From the IMG/VR virus record IMGVR_UViG_3300021478_000051, positions 1-45,068 of that record: a stretch of DNA of 45,068 bases; one strand, given 5' to 3'. This DNA comes from a virus. The notes beneath the pieces are model-generated. The model did no database searches. It was not told the DNA's origin and saw nothing but the letters and a program-made list of their open reading frames with translations. The translations under genes were made by a program, and so were the position numbers. Positions 8,156 to 14,508 of this stretch are shown piece after piece; within the stretch, counting starts at the first letter, position 1; each line of letters begins with the position of its first letter.

Positions 8156-8672
8156 ACCCAAACTCGACATAGACTCTCTTGTTACTGGCGTCATGAAGGG
8201 CCTTGTGGAGGAATACCAGGCTGACACGAAGACGGCCGAAGCGCTGGTAAAAAAGTGGACGCTAGAGGCTGACGCCAACCGCCAGGGGGCAGTTGCCATC
8301 GCCCTTATCGGTATGAACGCCTGTTATCTCAAGAAGGCGTTTGTCTCATTGGGCCGGGCCGATAACGAGCCGGTACAGAACAGAATGATGGCTGAATTCT
8401 TCAAGGCGATCGCTGTCGAAGTCCACCCGGTACCAGACCAAGGCAACGACTTTGTAGTTACATCGATGTTGGTGAACATCGCGCTTGGAGACAGCAAGCC
8501 GGCAGAGAAGATCACTGTTCTGATGGCCGTTCTAGCTGCGGTCATGGTGGCATTCGTCGAGAGCCCAGATAAACTCCAGGCGCTGGTTGATGCCACCGTA
8601 GAAGGGCTGAAACAATTGGTTGCCGGGATGGAGAAGGAAAAAGCCGATTATGTCGCCGCTAAAACGGTGTGA
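8145..8672 (+). CDS. Early protein of unknown function
   Basis: This gene encodes 175 aa. ATG 8145 was chosen because AGGAG lies 8 bp upstream; an earlier in-frame ATG (8100) lies inside the HTH gene with no SD. Mostly helical, with a hydrophobic middle segment (ITVLMAVLAAVMVAFV, about residues 125-140) that may be a buried or membrane helix. It overlaps both neighbours by 11 and 23 bp. No family recognised. Confidence 0.55.
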   Translation: MTDKPKLDIDSLVTGVMKGLVEEYQADTKTAEALVKKWTLEADANRQGAVAIALIGMNACYLKKAFVSLGRADNEPVQNRMMAEFFKAIAVEVHPVPDQGNDFVVTSMLVNIALGDSKPAEKITVLMAVLAAVMVAFVESPDKLQALVDATVEGLKQLVAGMEKEKADYVAAKTV

Positions 8673-8952
8673 TACCTGCGGGCAGTTTATCCCGCCGAAA
8701 AATCCATTCCTGCCGGGTCGGCCGGTCAAGGCGGCGATCTACGATTACATCAGCGCCCACCCGGAAGGATCGACACGGGCGGAAGTTGCTGGGTTCGTCT
8801 ATAAGGATCACCCGGACGGTGGCCCCGAGAATGCTCTAACCGTGATCTCGATCAGCATCGGGATCATGAATGGAACGCTGGAGAAACTTGGCCTGCGCAT
8901 CGTTAACACCCTGGGGCGCGGAGCAACCTATCATCTAAGGGAGCTGAAATGA
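8650..8952 (+). CDS. Zinc-knuckle plus winged-helix protein
   Basis: This gene encodes 100 aa. It starts with a CDTCGQFIPP knuckle, followed from about residue 27 by a winged-helix-type sequence (KAAIYDYISAHPEGSTRAEVAGFVY, helices, then GLRIVNTLGRGATYHLREL as the wing). Probably a DNA-binding regulator acting within the early region. It overlaps the upstream gene by 23 bp. Confidence 0.55.
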   Translation: MSPLKRCDTCGQFIPPKNPFLPGRPVKAAIYDYISAHPEGSTRAEVAGFVYKDHPDGGPENALTVISISIGIMNGTLEKLGLRIVNTLGRGATYHLRELK

Positions 8953-9137
8953 CCGAATTTGCGCCGTCGTACCGTTGCTGGGTTTGCGGCCGGCGCGGTG
9001 AGCGTGACGACCTGTGCTTCCCAGTTACTGAAGATTTCAGGTATGACCGCCTCTTAATGGCTATCAACACCAACATAGCGTGCCGCAATTATGACCTGGG
9101 TAGCCTGGACCACAGAAGCCAGCGACCAGCTGCGTGA
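8949..9137 (+). CDS. Small cysteine-containing protein
   Basis: This gene encodes 62 aa. CWVCG near residue 10 and further cysteines at about 23 and 45 suggest metal binding. It has ATGA overlap with the upstream gene and overlaps the gcrA-like gene by 47 bp in another frame, so the exact end of the functional protein is uncertain. Function unknown. Confidence 0.45.
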   Translation: MTEFAPSYRCWVCGRRGERDDLCFPVTEDFRYDRLLMAINTNIACRNYDLGSLDHRSQRPAA

Positions 9138-9525
9138 GCTGGTGGCCGATGGCCACACGATGCAGTCGGCGGCGAAGGCGATGGGGCCTCACGTAACGCG
9201 CGGTATGGTCGCCGGCCGCGCCCGCCGGATGGGCCTCAAGTGGGCCACTCCACCAACCATTAAGATGGACAAGAAACCAAAAAAAGAGAGAAAGCGTGTG
9301 ACCGTGATCAAACTGCCAAAGCCGCCACCGCCGCCGCCGTGGCATGGGGAGGCGCTGGAGCTGGTTGACCTGACCCCCTACTCCTGCCGCTGGCCGGTTG
9401 GCCCAGGCGACCGCTGGACGCCGCAGAAGTTCTGCGGGGCGCCCTGCGGCGGCGTCGAATATAACCACCCATACTGTGCCCCGCACGAACGGAAGGCGGG
9501 GCGATATTACAGGAGAGACACATGA
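9091..9525 (+). CDS. gcrA: GcrA-family cell-cycle regulator
   Basis: This gene encodes 144 aa. The N-terminal HTH (residues 1-48, with SAAKAMGPHVTRGMVAGRARRMGL) matches the GcrA DNA-binding domain, and the C-terminal Cys/His part (CRWPVG, FCGAPCGG, YCAPHERKAGRYY) matches its sigma-interacting domain. A basic proline-rich linker separates them. In alphaproteobacteria GcrA binds sigma70 holoenzyme and acts at CcrM-methylated GANTC promoters. A phage copy could redirect host transcription or tie phage genes to replication and methylation state. No CcrM-like methyltransferase is encoded here. This is strong evidence for an alphaproteobacterial host. Confidence 0.85.
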   Translation: MTWVAWTTEASDQLRELVADGHTMQSAAKAMGPHVTRGMVAGRARRMGLKWATPPTIKMDKKPKKERKRVTVIKLPKPPPPPPWHGEALELVDLTPYSCRWPVGPGDRWTPQKFCGAPCGGVEYNHPYCAPHERKAGRYYRRDT

Positions 9526-9734
9526 GAGAAAAATGGACCGTTAACGGTACAGCAGCGGCAGCGACGGCTGTACTAATTACCTATCTCATTCTCGTTGCCA
9601 TCCTTGCCTATCGGGTCAACCACCGGCCGGTATGGGACACTTTCAATGGCAGGCTCCAGCTGTCGCCGGGCATGTTCGACCCGCAGCCGTTGACGGTCCC
9701 GCCGCAGATGTTTAAGAGAGCACCCGCCGATTGA
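9522..9734 (+). CDS. Small single-pass membrane protein
   Basis: This gene encodes 70 aa with ATGA overlap at the start. One transmembrane helix spans about residues 10-30 (AAAATAVLITYLILVAILAY), followed by a polar, proline-containing tail. Early expression beside regulators suggests a host-takeover or exclusion role, but nothing specific is visible. Confidence 0.55.
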   Translation: MREKWTVNGTAAAATAVLITYLILVAILAYRVNHRPVWDTFNGRLQLSPGMFDPQPLTVPPQMFKRAPAD

Positions 9735-9811
9735 TCCCCGGCGGACTAGAAACGTCGCGGGCTCCCTGGTGCCTCGGGGAGCCCCGACCGCTCCAGGCAC
9801 GGAGCCTTCAT
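9735..9811 (+). promoter_or_regulatory. Structured leader upstream of the putative replication gene
   Basis: The gap holds an inverted repeat (GGGCTCC 9759-9765 pairing with GGAGCCC 9778-9784) and a competing pair (GTGCCT 9769-9774 with AGGCAC 9795-9800). The SD GGAG at 9801-9804 lies just beyond, so alternative pairings could tune translation of the next gene. No ligand-binding consensus is recognised. Confidence 0.3.
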
Positions 9812-10336
9812 GTGATTTCAGTCAAAGCCCTACGTGCGGCCGGATTTTCCCCGGAAGCCATCCTGAAGGTGCTTGAGATAGAGCAGGAGGAGCGGCTTGC
9901 TGCCGTGCGCGAAGGCAATAGAATCCGTCAACGAAATCATAGAGCGCGTAACGCTGTCACGCATGACAAGCGTGACAAGCGTGACAGGAAAACGGCATGG
10001 CCTGCCGACTTCATCCCCGACCCTTCGATCGCGCTCGCGCTGGGGTGGTCGACCGAAAAAGTGAATCTAGAGATTCAGACCTTCAAGAGCCACGCGACCG
10101 CCAAGGGCTACCGCTATATCGATTGGCCGGCCGCCTGGCGCAATTGGGTCAATAGTCCCTACCAACAGAAAGGAAACGGCCATGGACAAACTCCCCCCAG
10201 GCCAGGCTCCCGCGACGATCTCAGGGAGCGCAACGCCCGCGCCCGCGACCAGCTCAAGGATTTCGCGCGAGGCGGCAGCGAAGCTGGTGGAAGCGATGAC
10301 GGCTGGCTACCCTTTACAGCTCCCAAGCGACCCTGA
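9812..10336 (+). CDS. Putative replication protein (DnaT/primosome-like domain)
   Basis: This gene encodes 174 aa from GTG 9812, which has an SD (GGAG) 7 bp upstream; an in-frame TTG at 9731 overlaps the previous stop but lacks an SD. The N-terminus (MISVKALRAAGFSPEAILKVLE) is helical and a basic linker follows. Residues 73-115 (WPADFIPDPSIALALGW, FKSHATAKGYRYIDWPAAWRNWV) resemble the DnaT-like or replisome-organiser domain of phage helicase loaders. Tandem 9-bp repeats at 9964-9988 inside the gene recall origins embedded in initiator genes. Probably an initiator or loader recruiting the host replisome. Confidence 0.55.
   Translation: MISVKALRAAGFSPEAILKVLEIEQEERLAAVREGNRIRQRNHRARNAVTHDKRDKRDRKTAWPADFIPDPSIALALGWSTEKVNLEIQTFKSHATAKGYRYIDWPAAWRNWVNSPYQQKGNGHGQTPPRPGSRDDLRERNARARDQLKDFARGGSEAGGSDDGWLPFTAPKRP
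9953..9988 (+). repeat. Intragenic tandem 9-bp repeats, candidate origin iterons
   Basis: TGACAAGCG occurs at 9964-9972 and 9973-9981, followed by a partial copy (TGACAGG) at 9982-9988. An upstream CTGTCACGC (9954-9962) is the exact inverse of the GCGTGACAG formed by the last repeat. Direct repeats in mid-gene of a putative initiator parallel the lambda O/ori arrangement. Alternatively they are a chance repeat of the DKR codons. Confidence 0.35.
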
Positions 10337-10703
10337 AGGCTATTACGCCAATATTACCAGCATCTTGTGCATGTATGCTGAAGTGGATGCGCGGGCCGGC
10401 ATCACCTACGTAGCCGACCACTGCCAGTTCCTGCCGACCCGCTTCGAGGTGCGCAACGCATGTGAGAATGCGGCATCTTGGCGGGCAAAATTACAGCGCC
10501 TCGGTGTGCCATTATCGCGGGAGCCTCTAGATCGGCCAGCGCGGCCCGCTGATCCGCCTCCTGGACCGGACGGCAAGCACCCGCCTGGAACCATTCTATC
10601 GAACTACGACGAGGCTGTGAGCCTCTACGGCAAACCATATTCACGGGACGAGCTTGGTAAGCTTCAGGCCGGCGCGCCGAGTCCCATTGATGGCAAGCGA
10701 TGA
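10182..10703 (+). CDS. Phage early protein, unknown function
   Basis: This gene encodes 173 aa, with AAAGGAAA 7 bp before ATG 10182. It overlaps the 3' end of the putative replication gene by 155 bp in a different frame, an unusually long overlap; the true start could be later. The core (KLVEAMTAGYP, DPEGYYANITSILCMYAE, CQFLPTRFEVRNACE) matches a conserved phage protein often encoded next to replication genes. The C-terminal 60 residues are proline rich. No catalytic motif. Confidence 0.55.
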   Translation: MDKLPPGQAPATISGSATPAPATSSRISREAAAKLVEAMTAGYPLQLPSDPEGYYANITSILCMYAEVDARAGITYVADHCQFLPTRFEVRNACENAASWRAKLQRLGVPLSREPLDRPARPADPPPGPDGKHPPGTILSNYDEAVSLYGKPYSRDELGKLQAGAPSPIDGKR

Positions 10704-10954
10704 AACACAAGCGCAGACTGCCGTCGCGGCCGGCGCCGCCGCCTGGTTATGTCTGGCGCTCGGACGGCAACGGAGGAGTTCCTGGTTGGGTGCTCCAGCA
10801 GGAAGCGTGGCTTAGGATGCAGATTCCGCGGGACTTTCGACAGCTGGACGAAGGTCAGGACTATGATCTGGCTGCTCGGCTACGAGAGAAGCGTGCAACA
10901 GCCGCCGGGCCTCCTGAAGGCACAGGAGCGCCGCCAGCAGCTTCTCGACGCTGA
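10700..10954 (+). CDS. Last gene of the rightward early operon
   Basis: This gene encodes 84 aa with ATGA overlap at its start. Basic and proline rich at the N-terminus (KHKRRLPSRPAPPPGYVW), with a helical middle. Its 3' 143 bp overlap the 3' end of the convergent HTH gene (10812-11114), so either may be longer on paper than in life. Function unknown. Confidence 0.45.
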   Translation: MKHKRRLPSRPAPPPGYVWRSDGNGGVPGWVLQQEAWLRMQIPRDFRQLDEGQDYDLAARLREKRATAAGPPEGTGAPPAASRR

Positions 10955-11114
10955 GCGGAATCACGCTCGTGCCGGCGGCATAGGCCTGTGACTGACGCGG
11001 GGAAATCCCAAGTGCAGCAGAGAGTTGTTGCGGGTTCTTAAACCCAATCATTAAGCCGACCTGGCGAAACATGGTGGGGGCCATGGGCTCCTTACTGTAC
11101 AGTCTTTTTGGCAT
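10812..11114 (-). CDS. HTH regulator behind LexA-like boxes
   Basis: This gene encodes 100 aa from ATG 11114, with an ideal SD (AGGAGG) 5 bp upstream; the frame stays open further upstream but without a start signal. Residues about 25-60 form an HTH (NPQQLSAALGISPRQSQAYAAGTSVIPLSVEKLLAAL), similar in outline to YdaS/Cro-type regulators. Its upstream region carries three GAAC-N7-GAAC boxes (11225-11276), suggesting DNA-damage control through host LexA or autoregulation. It may be an antirepressor or second lytic regulator. It converges with the rightward early operon. Confidence 0.6.
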   Translation of the reverse strand: MPKRLYSKEPMAPTMFRQVGLMIGFKNPQQLSAALGISPRQSQAYAAGTSVIPLSVEKLLAALLCLQEARRLLHASLVAEQPDHSPDLRPAVESPAESAS

Positions 11115-11319
11115 CCCTTCCTCCTGAGCTGAATTTTTGTCCTTGGAAAAACTTTTTGCCTTGAGAACTCGCCGTTTAACCACCCCCCCCTGGGTCAGCC
11201 CGCCTCGGGTAAAACCACTAGGGGGAACACCTGAGGAACAAAACGAGAACACCTGACAGGGGAACACCTTAGGAACAAAAGGTGAAACCCCTAGGGAAAA
11301 CGCCCTAGGGGACCGGTCG
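11115..11319. promoter_or_regulatory. Control region with five GAAC half-sites and a strong hairpin
   Basis: GAAC occurs at 11225, 11236, 11247, 11262 and 11273, giving three GAAC-N7-GAAC boxes; half-sites within each cluster are exactly 11 bp apart, one helical turn. GAAC-N7-GAAC is the established LexA box of alphaproteobacteria. At 11288-11311 a perfect 9-bp stem (CCCCTAGGG / CCCTAGGGG, 6-nt loop) is followed on the minus strand by a T-rich stretch and could terminate the operon arriving from 11320. No obvious -35/-10 pair for the HTH gene was found. The region could instead be an iteron-type origin. Confidence 0.5.
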
Positions 11320-11448
11320 TCACCAGGCGAGCAAGATAGCAAGGATTAACCCGACAGCGCCGGCCAACATGGCCACAGCTTGCAGGTTCTCCCGTTGCCA
11401 TCGGGCGCGACGGGCAGCACCGGTTTCGAACCGTTCCATAGCCTCCAT
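11320..11448 (-). CDS. Tiny single-pass membrane protein
   Basis: This gene encodes 42 aa from ATG 11448, or 39 aa from ATG 11439 (AGGA 8 bp upstream of the latter). A basic N-terminus (ERFETGAARRARWQREN) precedes a transmembrane helix (VAMLAGAVGLILAILLAW) that ends the protein, N-in/C-out by the positive-inside rule. It lies just after the metallopeptidase gene in the leftward operon. The amphipathic and hydrophobic layout is typical of small phage membrane proteins; role unknown. Confidence 0.45.
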   Translation of the reverse strand: MEAMERFETGAARRARWQRENLQAVAMLAGAVGLILAILLAW

Positions 11449-11505
11449 CCTTTCTGACGCGATTGCGCCCCGTGGCCGGCGCCCGAAGGCACCGGCCCTA
11501 GGCCG
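11449..11505 (-). repeat. UUCG-capped intercistronic hairpin
   Basis: On the minus strand, 11497-11488 (GGCCGGTGCC) pairs with 11483-11474 (GGCGCCGGCC) around a UUCG tetraloop, a 10-bp stem with one G-U pair. It follows the peptidase stop. This very stable cap is typical of RNA-level stabilisers or attenuators. It fits the hairpins found between the other genes of this operon. Confidence 0.5.
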
Positions 11506-12546
11506 CTATCGGTTCCAGCGCCTTATATCTGCGATATAAGAACGCATCTCGGTTTCATCAACGCCGTACGATTCCAGCCAATCGGCCACTTCTTCCGGGT
11601 AGTCCTTCACAAGCCCTAGAAGCGTCCTATGGCGCGGCGGCGATTGCTCGCCCTCATCCCATACGTCCGAAGTCCAGCCCTTCTGTGTGGTCGTTGTAGA
11701 CCCATAGCAGGTGTAATCAGCCTTCTCGTGGGAGGTGTAGTTAAGATCATAGTACCTCTTTTCCCAATCGGAATAGCCGCCATCCTCGCCAGCCTTACGG
11801 GACTCGACAAGGGTCGAGGTATCGAGCCCGATTAGGGCCTCCCGCAAAGCAAGGCAATGGGCGCCATCCTGGATTTCATTGGCGCTATGGGCGCCTCTGT
11901 ATCCAACCGACAGATTGGTGCACTCCGGGACTAGATCAACATAATTGGCGGTGTCGGTAAAAATGCCGGCGGGATCGCGCTTATACCGCAATCCGGTCCC
12001 GGTATTCAGACCGCTTGCCAACGAGTCGGCAAAGTCATCGGAAGCGCAACGGCCCCATTGGTGGGTTATCACGTCGTTAGCGCCACTGCGGTCTAACGCA
12101 ATGGCATATTTGATTCCCTTCAGTAGGTCCGGTGTTTTGTTGGCGATGAATTTCGAGCCGACTCCACCGATTTCTTCGCCACGGTGGAAAATGTAGAGGC
12201 CGGGAGTCTTGGCCTTGATCATTTCCGACATGAGCCAAACGCCGGCAGTGTCGTCGGCCCCAAGGCAATTGCTGCCTTTGAACCAAGTCCCCTTTTCGGC
12301 TAGGCCGAAAAGGTCGCCGGCGCGTTCCACCGCTTGCTTGCCACCGCGATTATGTACAGTGTCGGTATGGCACGACCAAAGGACAGGCGACTCGCCTATC
12401 CGCTTGATCAGATTGCCGGCGCCGTCTTTGCCAACGCCAAGCGGTTTGATGTAGCGATTGATAAACTTACGCTCCGTCTTTGAGCCTTCGGGGCGCTTGT
12501 ACATCAGCATTTCTTGCAACGTGTCGAGTCGTTCGGAGTCATTCAT
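11506..12546 (-). CDS. M20/M28/M42-type dinuclear zinc peptidase
   Basis: This gene encodes 346 aa. The five metal ligands and catalytic acids of the co-catalytic zinc aminopeptidase/carboxypeptidase clan are present in order: SCHTDTV (His60, with Asp62), LGADDTAG (Asp98), HRGEEIGG (Glu124/125), ALDRSG (Asp152) and GAHSANE (His220). There is no signal peptide, so it acts in the cytoplasm, releasing terminal residues from peptides or hydrolysing an acyl-amino acid. The C-terminal 100 residues (Tyr-rich, then acidic) form an extra segment with no known match. It overlaps the upstream zinc protein by 8 bp, suggesting co-translation. Such enzymes are uncommon in phages. Confidence 0.8.
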   Translation of the reverse strand: MNDSERLDTLQEMLMYKRPEGSKTERKFINRYIKPLGVGKDGAGNLIKRIGESPVLWSCHTDTVHNRGGKQAVERAGDLFGLAEKGTWFKGSNCLGADDTAGVWLMSEMIKAKTPGLYIFHRGEEIGGVGSKFIANKTPDLLKGIKYAIALDRSGANDVITHQWGRCASDDFADSLASGLNTGTGLRYKRDPAGIFTDTANYVDLVPECTNLSVGYRGAHSANEIQDGAHCLALREALIGLDTSTLVESRKAGEDGGYSDWEKRYYDLNYTSHEKADYTCYGSTTTTQKGWTSDVWDEGEQSPPRHRTLLGLVKDYPEEVADWLESYGVDETEMRSYIADIRRWNR

Positions 12547-13891
12547 TTTCGCTTTCCTTCCGTTGGTTTACAAGGCTTGCGATACACGGCGCAGTGTGGA
12601 CGCAACCGACGCCCATAGTGACGGCCGTCGGATCGAGCCAAGCCCGATTGCAGAATCGGCAATCAACGCCGTCGTGGTCGTTGAAATAGCCGCGCCACAC
12701 GCGGCCAACATCTTGTGTGTTGACGATCTCCCGCGACGGGACATATTGCGCGGAATGGTCGCAATAGTAGGCGTTCCATCCGACGCAATGGGAGCACCAT
12801 GTAGCGTTTAGAACTTGTGACGCATTTTCGGAGTGGGTGTTGCGCTCACAAGCGTCGCAAGTGGTAGCGTTAGCATCGAAGCAAGAGGGACACCATACCT
12901 CTCCATCAACGGTGTAATGGTCGTCACCGTCGATTCTATCGTCACAACAAGAGCAGATGTAGCCCTCGTCATCATCGTCGGACCATGGTCCCATCATTCC
13001 GCAGGTATCGCCGCCGGAATAATCGTAGCAATCGGCGGTACATATTTCGAAGTGGTCGCCGCGATCTTTGAGTTGGTGGCCGCAGTCGAGGTAAGGCATG
13101 ACAAAGCCCCCCTTGTGCGGAATTTTCAGCAACCGCATCCCAAGCATGTTGCCTTGCTTGAACCCGGCCTTTTGCAGCAACGGCCGCAACCGCTCATAAT
13201 CGCCGTAAACGCGAGTATATTGCATCAGCTTACGGGACACGACGACTCGCGCCGTGACGCGGCCGTCGCGTTCCATATAAGCCACCGCTCCGTCACCAGG
13301 GGAGGCATAGGCTTCCGTCGGGTGGATAGGCCGGCTCCGGTACAAGTTAGCCTTGCCGGACATACAGGAGTCCGGGCCGCGCGTATAAACGTCGGCAATG
13401 TCCTCGCGGGTTTCAGCAAGTTGCAGAATCCCGTTTTCGAATTGCGAGGAAAATCGCGCGGCCCAATTGGCGATAGTGCCATCGGGCAGCCCGGTGCAAA
13501 ACCGTTGCAGATATTTGCCGGCTTTCATGGGAGTCTGAATGTCGGCAAGTCCCTTGTTTTCGGTTTCAGTGAAGGCCACCCGGCCGGGATACTTTGCCGA
13601 CACGTGCGCATAGTGATCTATGACCGGCTGATGTTGTAGGGCAGATAGCCACCATGGCTCTGTTGCCCAAGGCAACCGGGTATAGGTTCCATCTTCCTCG
13701 CGTTTTAATTCACGGTCCCGCCAATTGACGGTGGCGAAGGGTCGAGGTTGAATTTTGCGGCCGGTGCCCTGCGAGATCGCGCGGGCAAGTTTTGCCGCAG
13801 CCTTGCCCGTCTTAAGCAAGCGTAATTCGCCGTTCTTGCGCTTAAGCGGCTCGACCTCGCCGCCCGGGCGCAATTCCACCAGTTGAAACAT
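12539..13891 (-). CDS. Multi-zinc-knuckle protein, unknown function
   Basis: This gene encodes 450 aa. Residues 1-60 are basic and helical. The middle (about 95-285) contains a DSCMSG motif and a VAYMERDGRVTARVVVSRK beta segment seen in unannotated phage proteins. The C-terminal 170 residues hold about eight CxxC or CxC pairs (ICSCC, CPSC, CDAC, CSHC, CRFC), so probably three or four zinc sites in a LIM-like or treble-clef array. It precedes the metallopeptidase with an 8-bp overlap, hinting at a joint function. SD GAAAGGA lies 11 bp upstream. Confidence 0.65.
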   Translation of the reverse strand: MFQLVELRPGGEVEPLKRKNGELRLLKTGKAAAKLARAISQGTGRKIQPRPFATVNWRDRELKREEDGTYTRLPWATEPWWLSALQHQPVIDHYAHVSAKYPGRVAFTETENKGLADIQTPMKAGKYLQRFCTGLPDGTIANWAARFSSQFENGILQLAETREDIADVYTRGPDSCMSGKANLYRSRPIHPTEAYASPGDGAVAYMERDGRVTARVVVSRKLMQYTRVYGDYERLRPLLQKAGFKQGNMLGMRLLKIPHKGGFVMPYLDCGHQLKDRGDHFEICTADCYDYSGGDTCGMMGPWSDDDDEGYICSCCDDRIDGDDHYTVDGEVWCPSCFDANATTCDACERNTHSENASQVLNATWCSHCVGWNAYYCDHSAQYVPSREIVNTQDVGRVWRGYFNDHDGVDCRFCNRAWLDPTAVTMGVGCVHTAPCIASLVNQRKESENE

Positions 13892-13993
13892 CGGTTAGGT
13901 TCCTTTCGTGAATGATGCGATACCGGAAGGGATCGCAGGTGCATTTGAAGCGCACCATAGGAGGGCGATTGCTCGCCCTCCGGTGCTACGCTC
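13892..13993 (-). repeat. Intercistronic hairpin module 1
   Basis: GGTGC/GCACC (13938-13942 / 13952-13956) and the perfect 9-bp stem GGAGGGCGA/TCGCCCTCC (13960-13968 / 13973-13981) are followed by GGTGCTACGCTC, which abuts the stop codon of the upstream minus gene. The same order recurs at 14255-14305. This suggests duplicated RNA control elements (attenuation, stability or processing). Confidence 0.6.
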
Positions 13994-14236
13994 CTAAACG
14001 TTTAACGTCCGCACGTCTTGCCGCTCGAATCTCATGTCCGGGATGCGGGCGCTTACTTGCTTTTCGATTTCAGCGGCCACTTGATCAAAAGACCAGTCAG
14101 CCGGAACCGGGACTAGCGCCCCGTCAACAAACTCGCCGGCCGCGTTACTGGTAAAGGCGAGCCACCCAAGCGGCGTTTGGATAAGGTCAATTGTGAGCGC
14201 CGGGGTGACTTTTCCACATGATCCATCTTCGCACAT
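13994..14236 (-). CDS. Small accessory-operon protein
   Basis: This gene encodes 80 aa from ATG 14236, with SD AAGGG 8 bp upstream; the longer open frame to 14407 runs through the hairpin module and is unlikely. The N-terminus CEDGSCGK has two cysteines, and the rest is a mixed alpha/beta sequence. Bounded by matching hairpin modules. Function unknown. Confidence 0.5.
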   Translation of the reverse strand: MCEDGSCGKVTPALTIDLIQTPLGWLAFTSNAAGEFVDGALVPVPADWSFDQVAAEIEKQVSARIPDMRFERQDVRTLNV

Positions 14237-14304
14237 AGGAGTCCCTTTCGTTGTGGTGCAAAAGCGCACCATGGGGGCGCCCGCAAGCGCCCCGGTGCTG
14301 CGCT
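14237..14304 (-). repeat. Intercistronic hairpin module 2
   Basis: GGTGC/GCACC (14255-14259 / 14266-14270), then the perfect 7-bp stem GGGGCGC/GCGCCCC (14274-14280 / 14287-14293), then GGTGCTGCGCTC reaching the neighbour's stop codon. It has the same plan as module 1 with compensatory changes in the stem, so base-pairing rather than sequence is conserved. Confidence 0.6.
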
Positions 14305-14508
14305 CTAGTGGGTGAGCCAATACGCGAAGGGCCACGCCGGCAGCGAATAGACGACGGCGCGCAAGTCCTCGCTGATGACGTTTGCCCAGCCCTCGACCGG
14401 GCGGCACTTTGCGGCCCGCATCGCTTGCAGATCAGCTGTCCGGTGCCAGCTTTCGAGGAGGTTGCGCCGGTATTCGGTTTCATCGTTATAGAGTTCCTGA
14501 TGGTACAT
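14305..14508 (-). CDS. First gene of the leftward accessory operon
   Basis: This gene encodes 67 aa, with SD AAAGGGG 8 bp before ATG 14508. Helical and charged at the N-terminus (ELYNDETEYRRNLLESWHR), with an aromatic C-terminus (VVYSLPAWPFAYWLTH) that could associate with membrane. No family recognised. Its leader contains several strong hairpins (14528-14580). Confidence 0.5.
   Translation of the reverse strand: MYHQELYNDETEYRRNLLESWHRTADLQAMRAAKCRPVEGWANVISEDLRAVVYSLPAWPFAYWLTH

Noticed and set aside
11094-11103. 10-bp palindrome ACTGTACAGT
   Set aside because: Lies inside the start of the HTH coding sequence; could be an operator, but a 10-bp palindrome is common by chance and it does not fit the alphaproteobacterial LexA box.
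10812-11342. 176-codon version of the minus HTH gene
   Set aside because: The extra N-terminus is translated from the GAAC repeat and hairpin region and has no SD; the AGGAGG-led ATG 11114 is clearly better.
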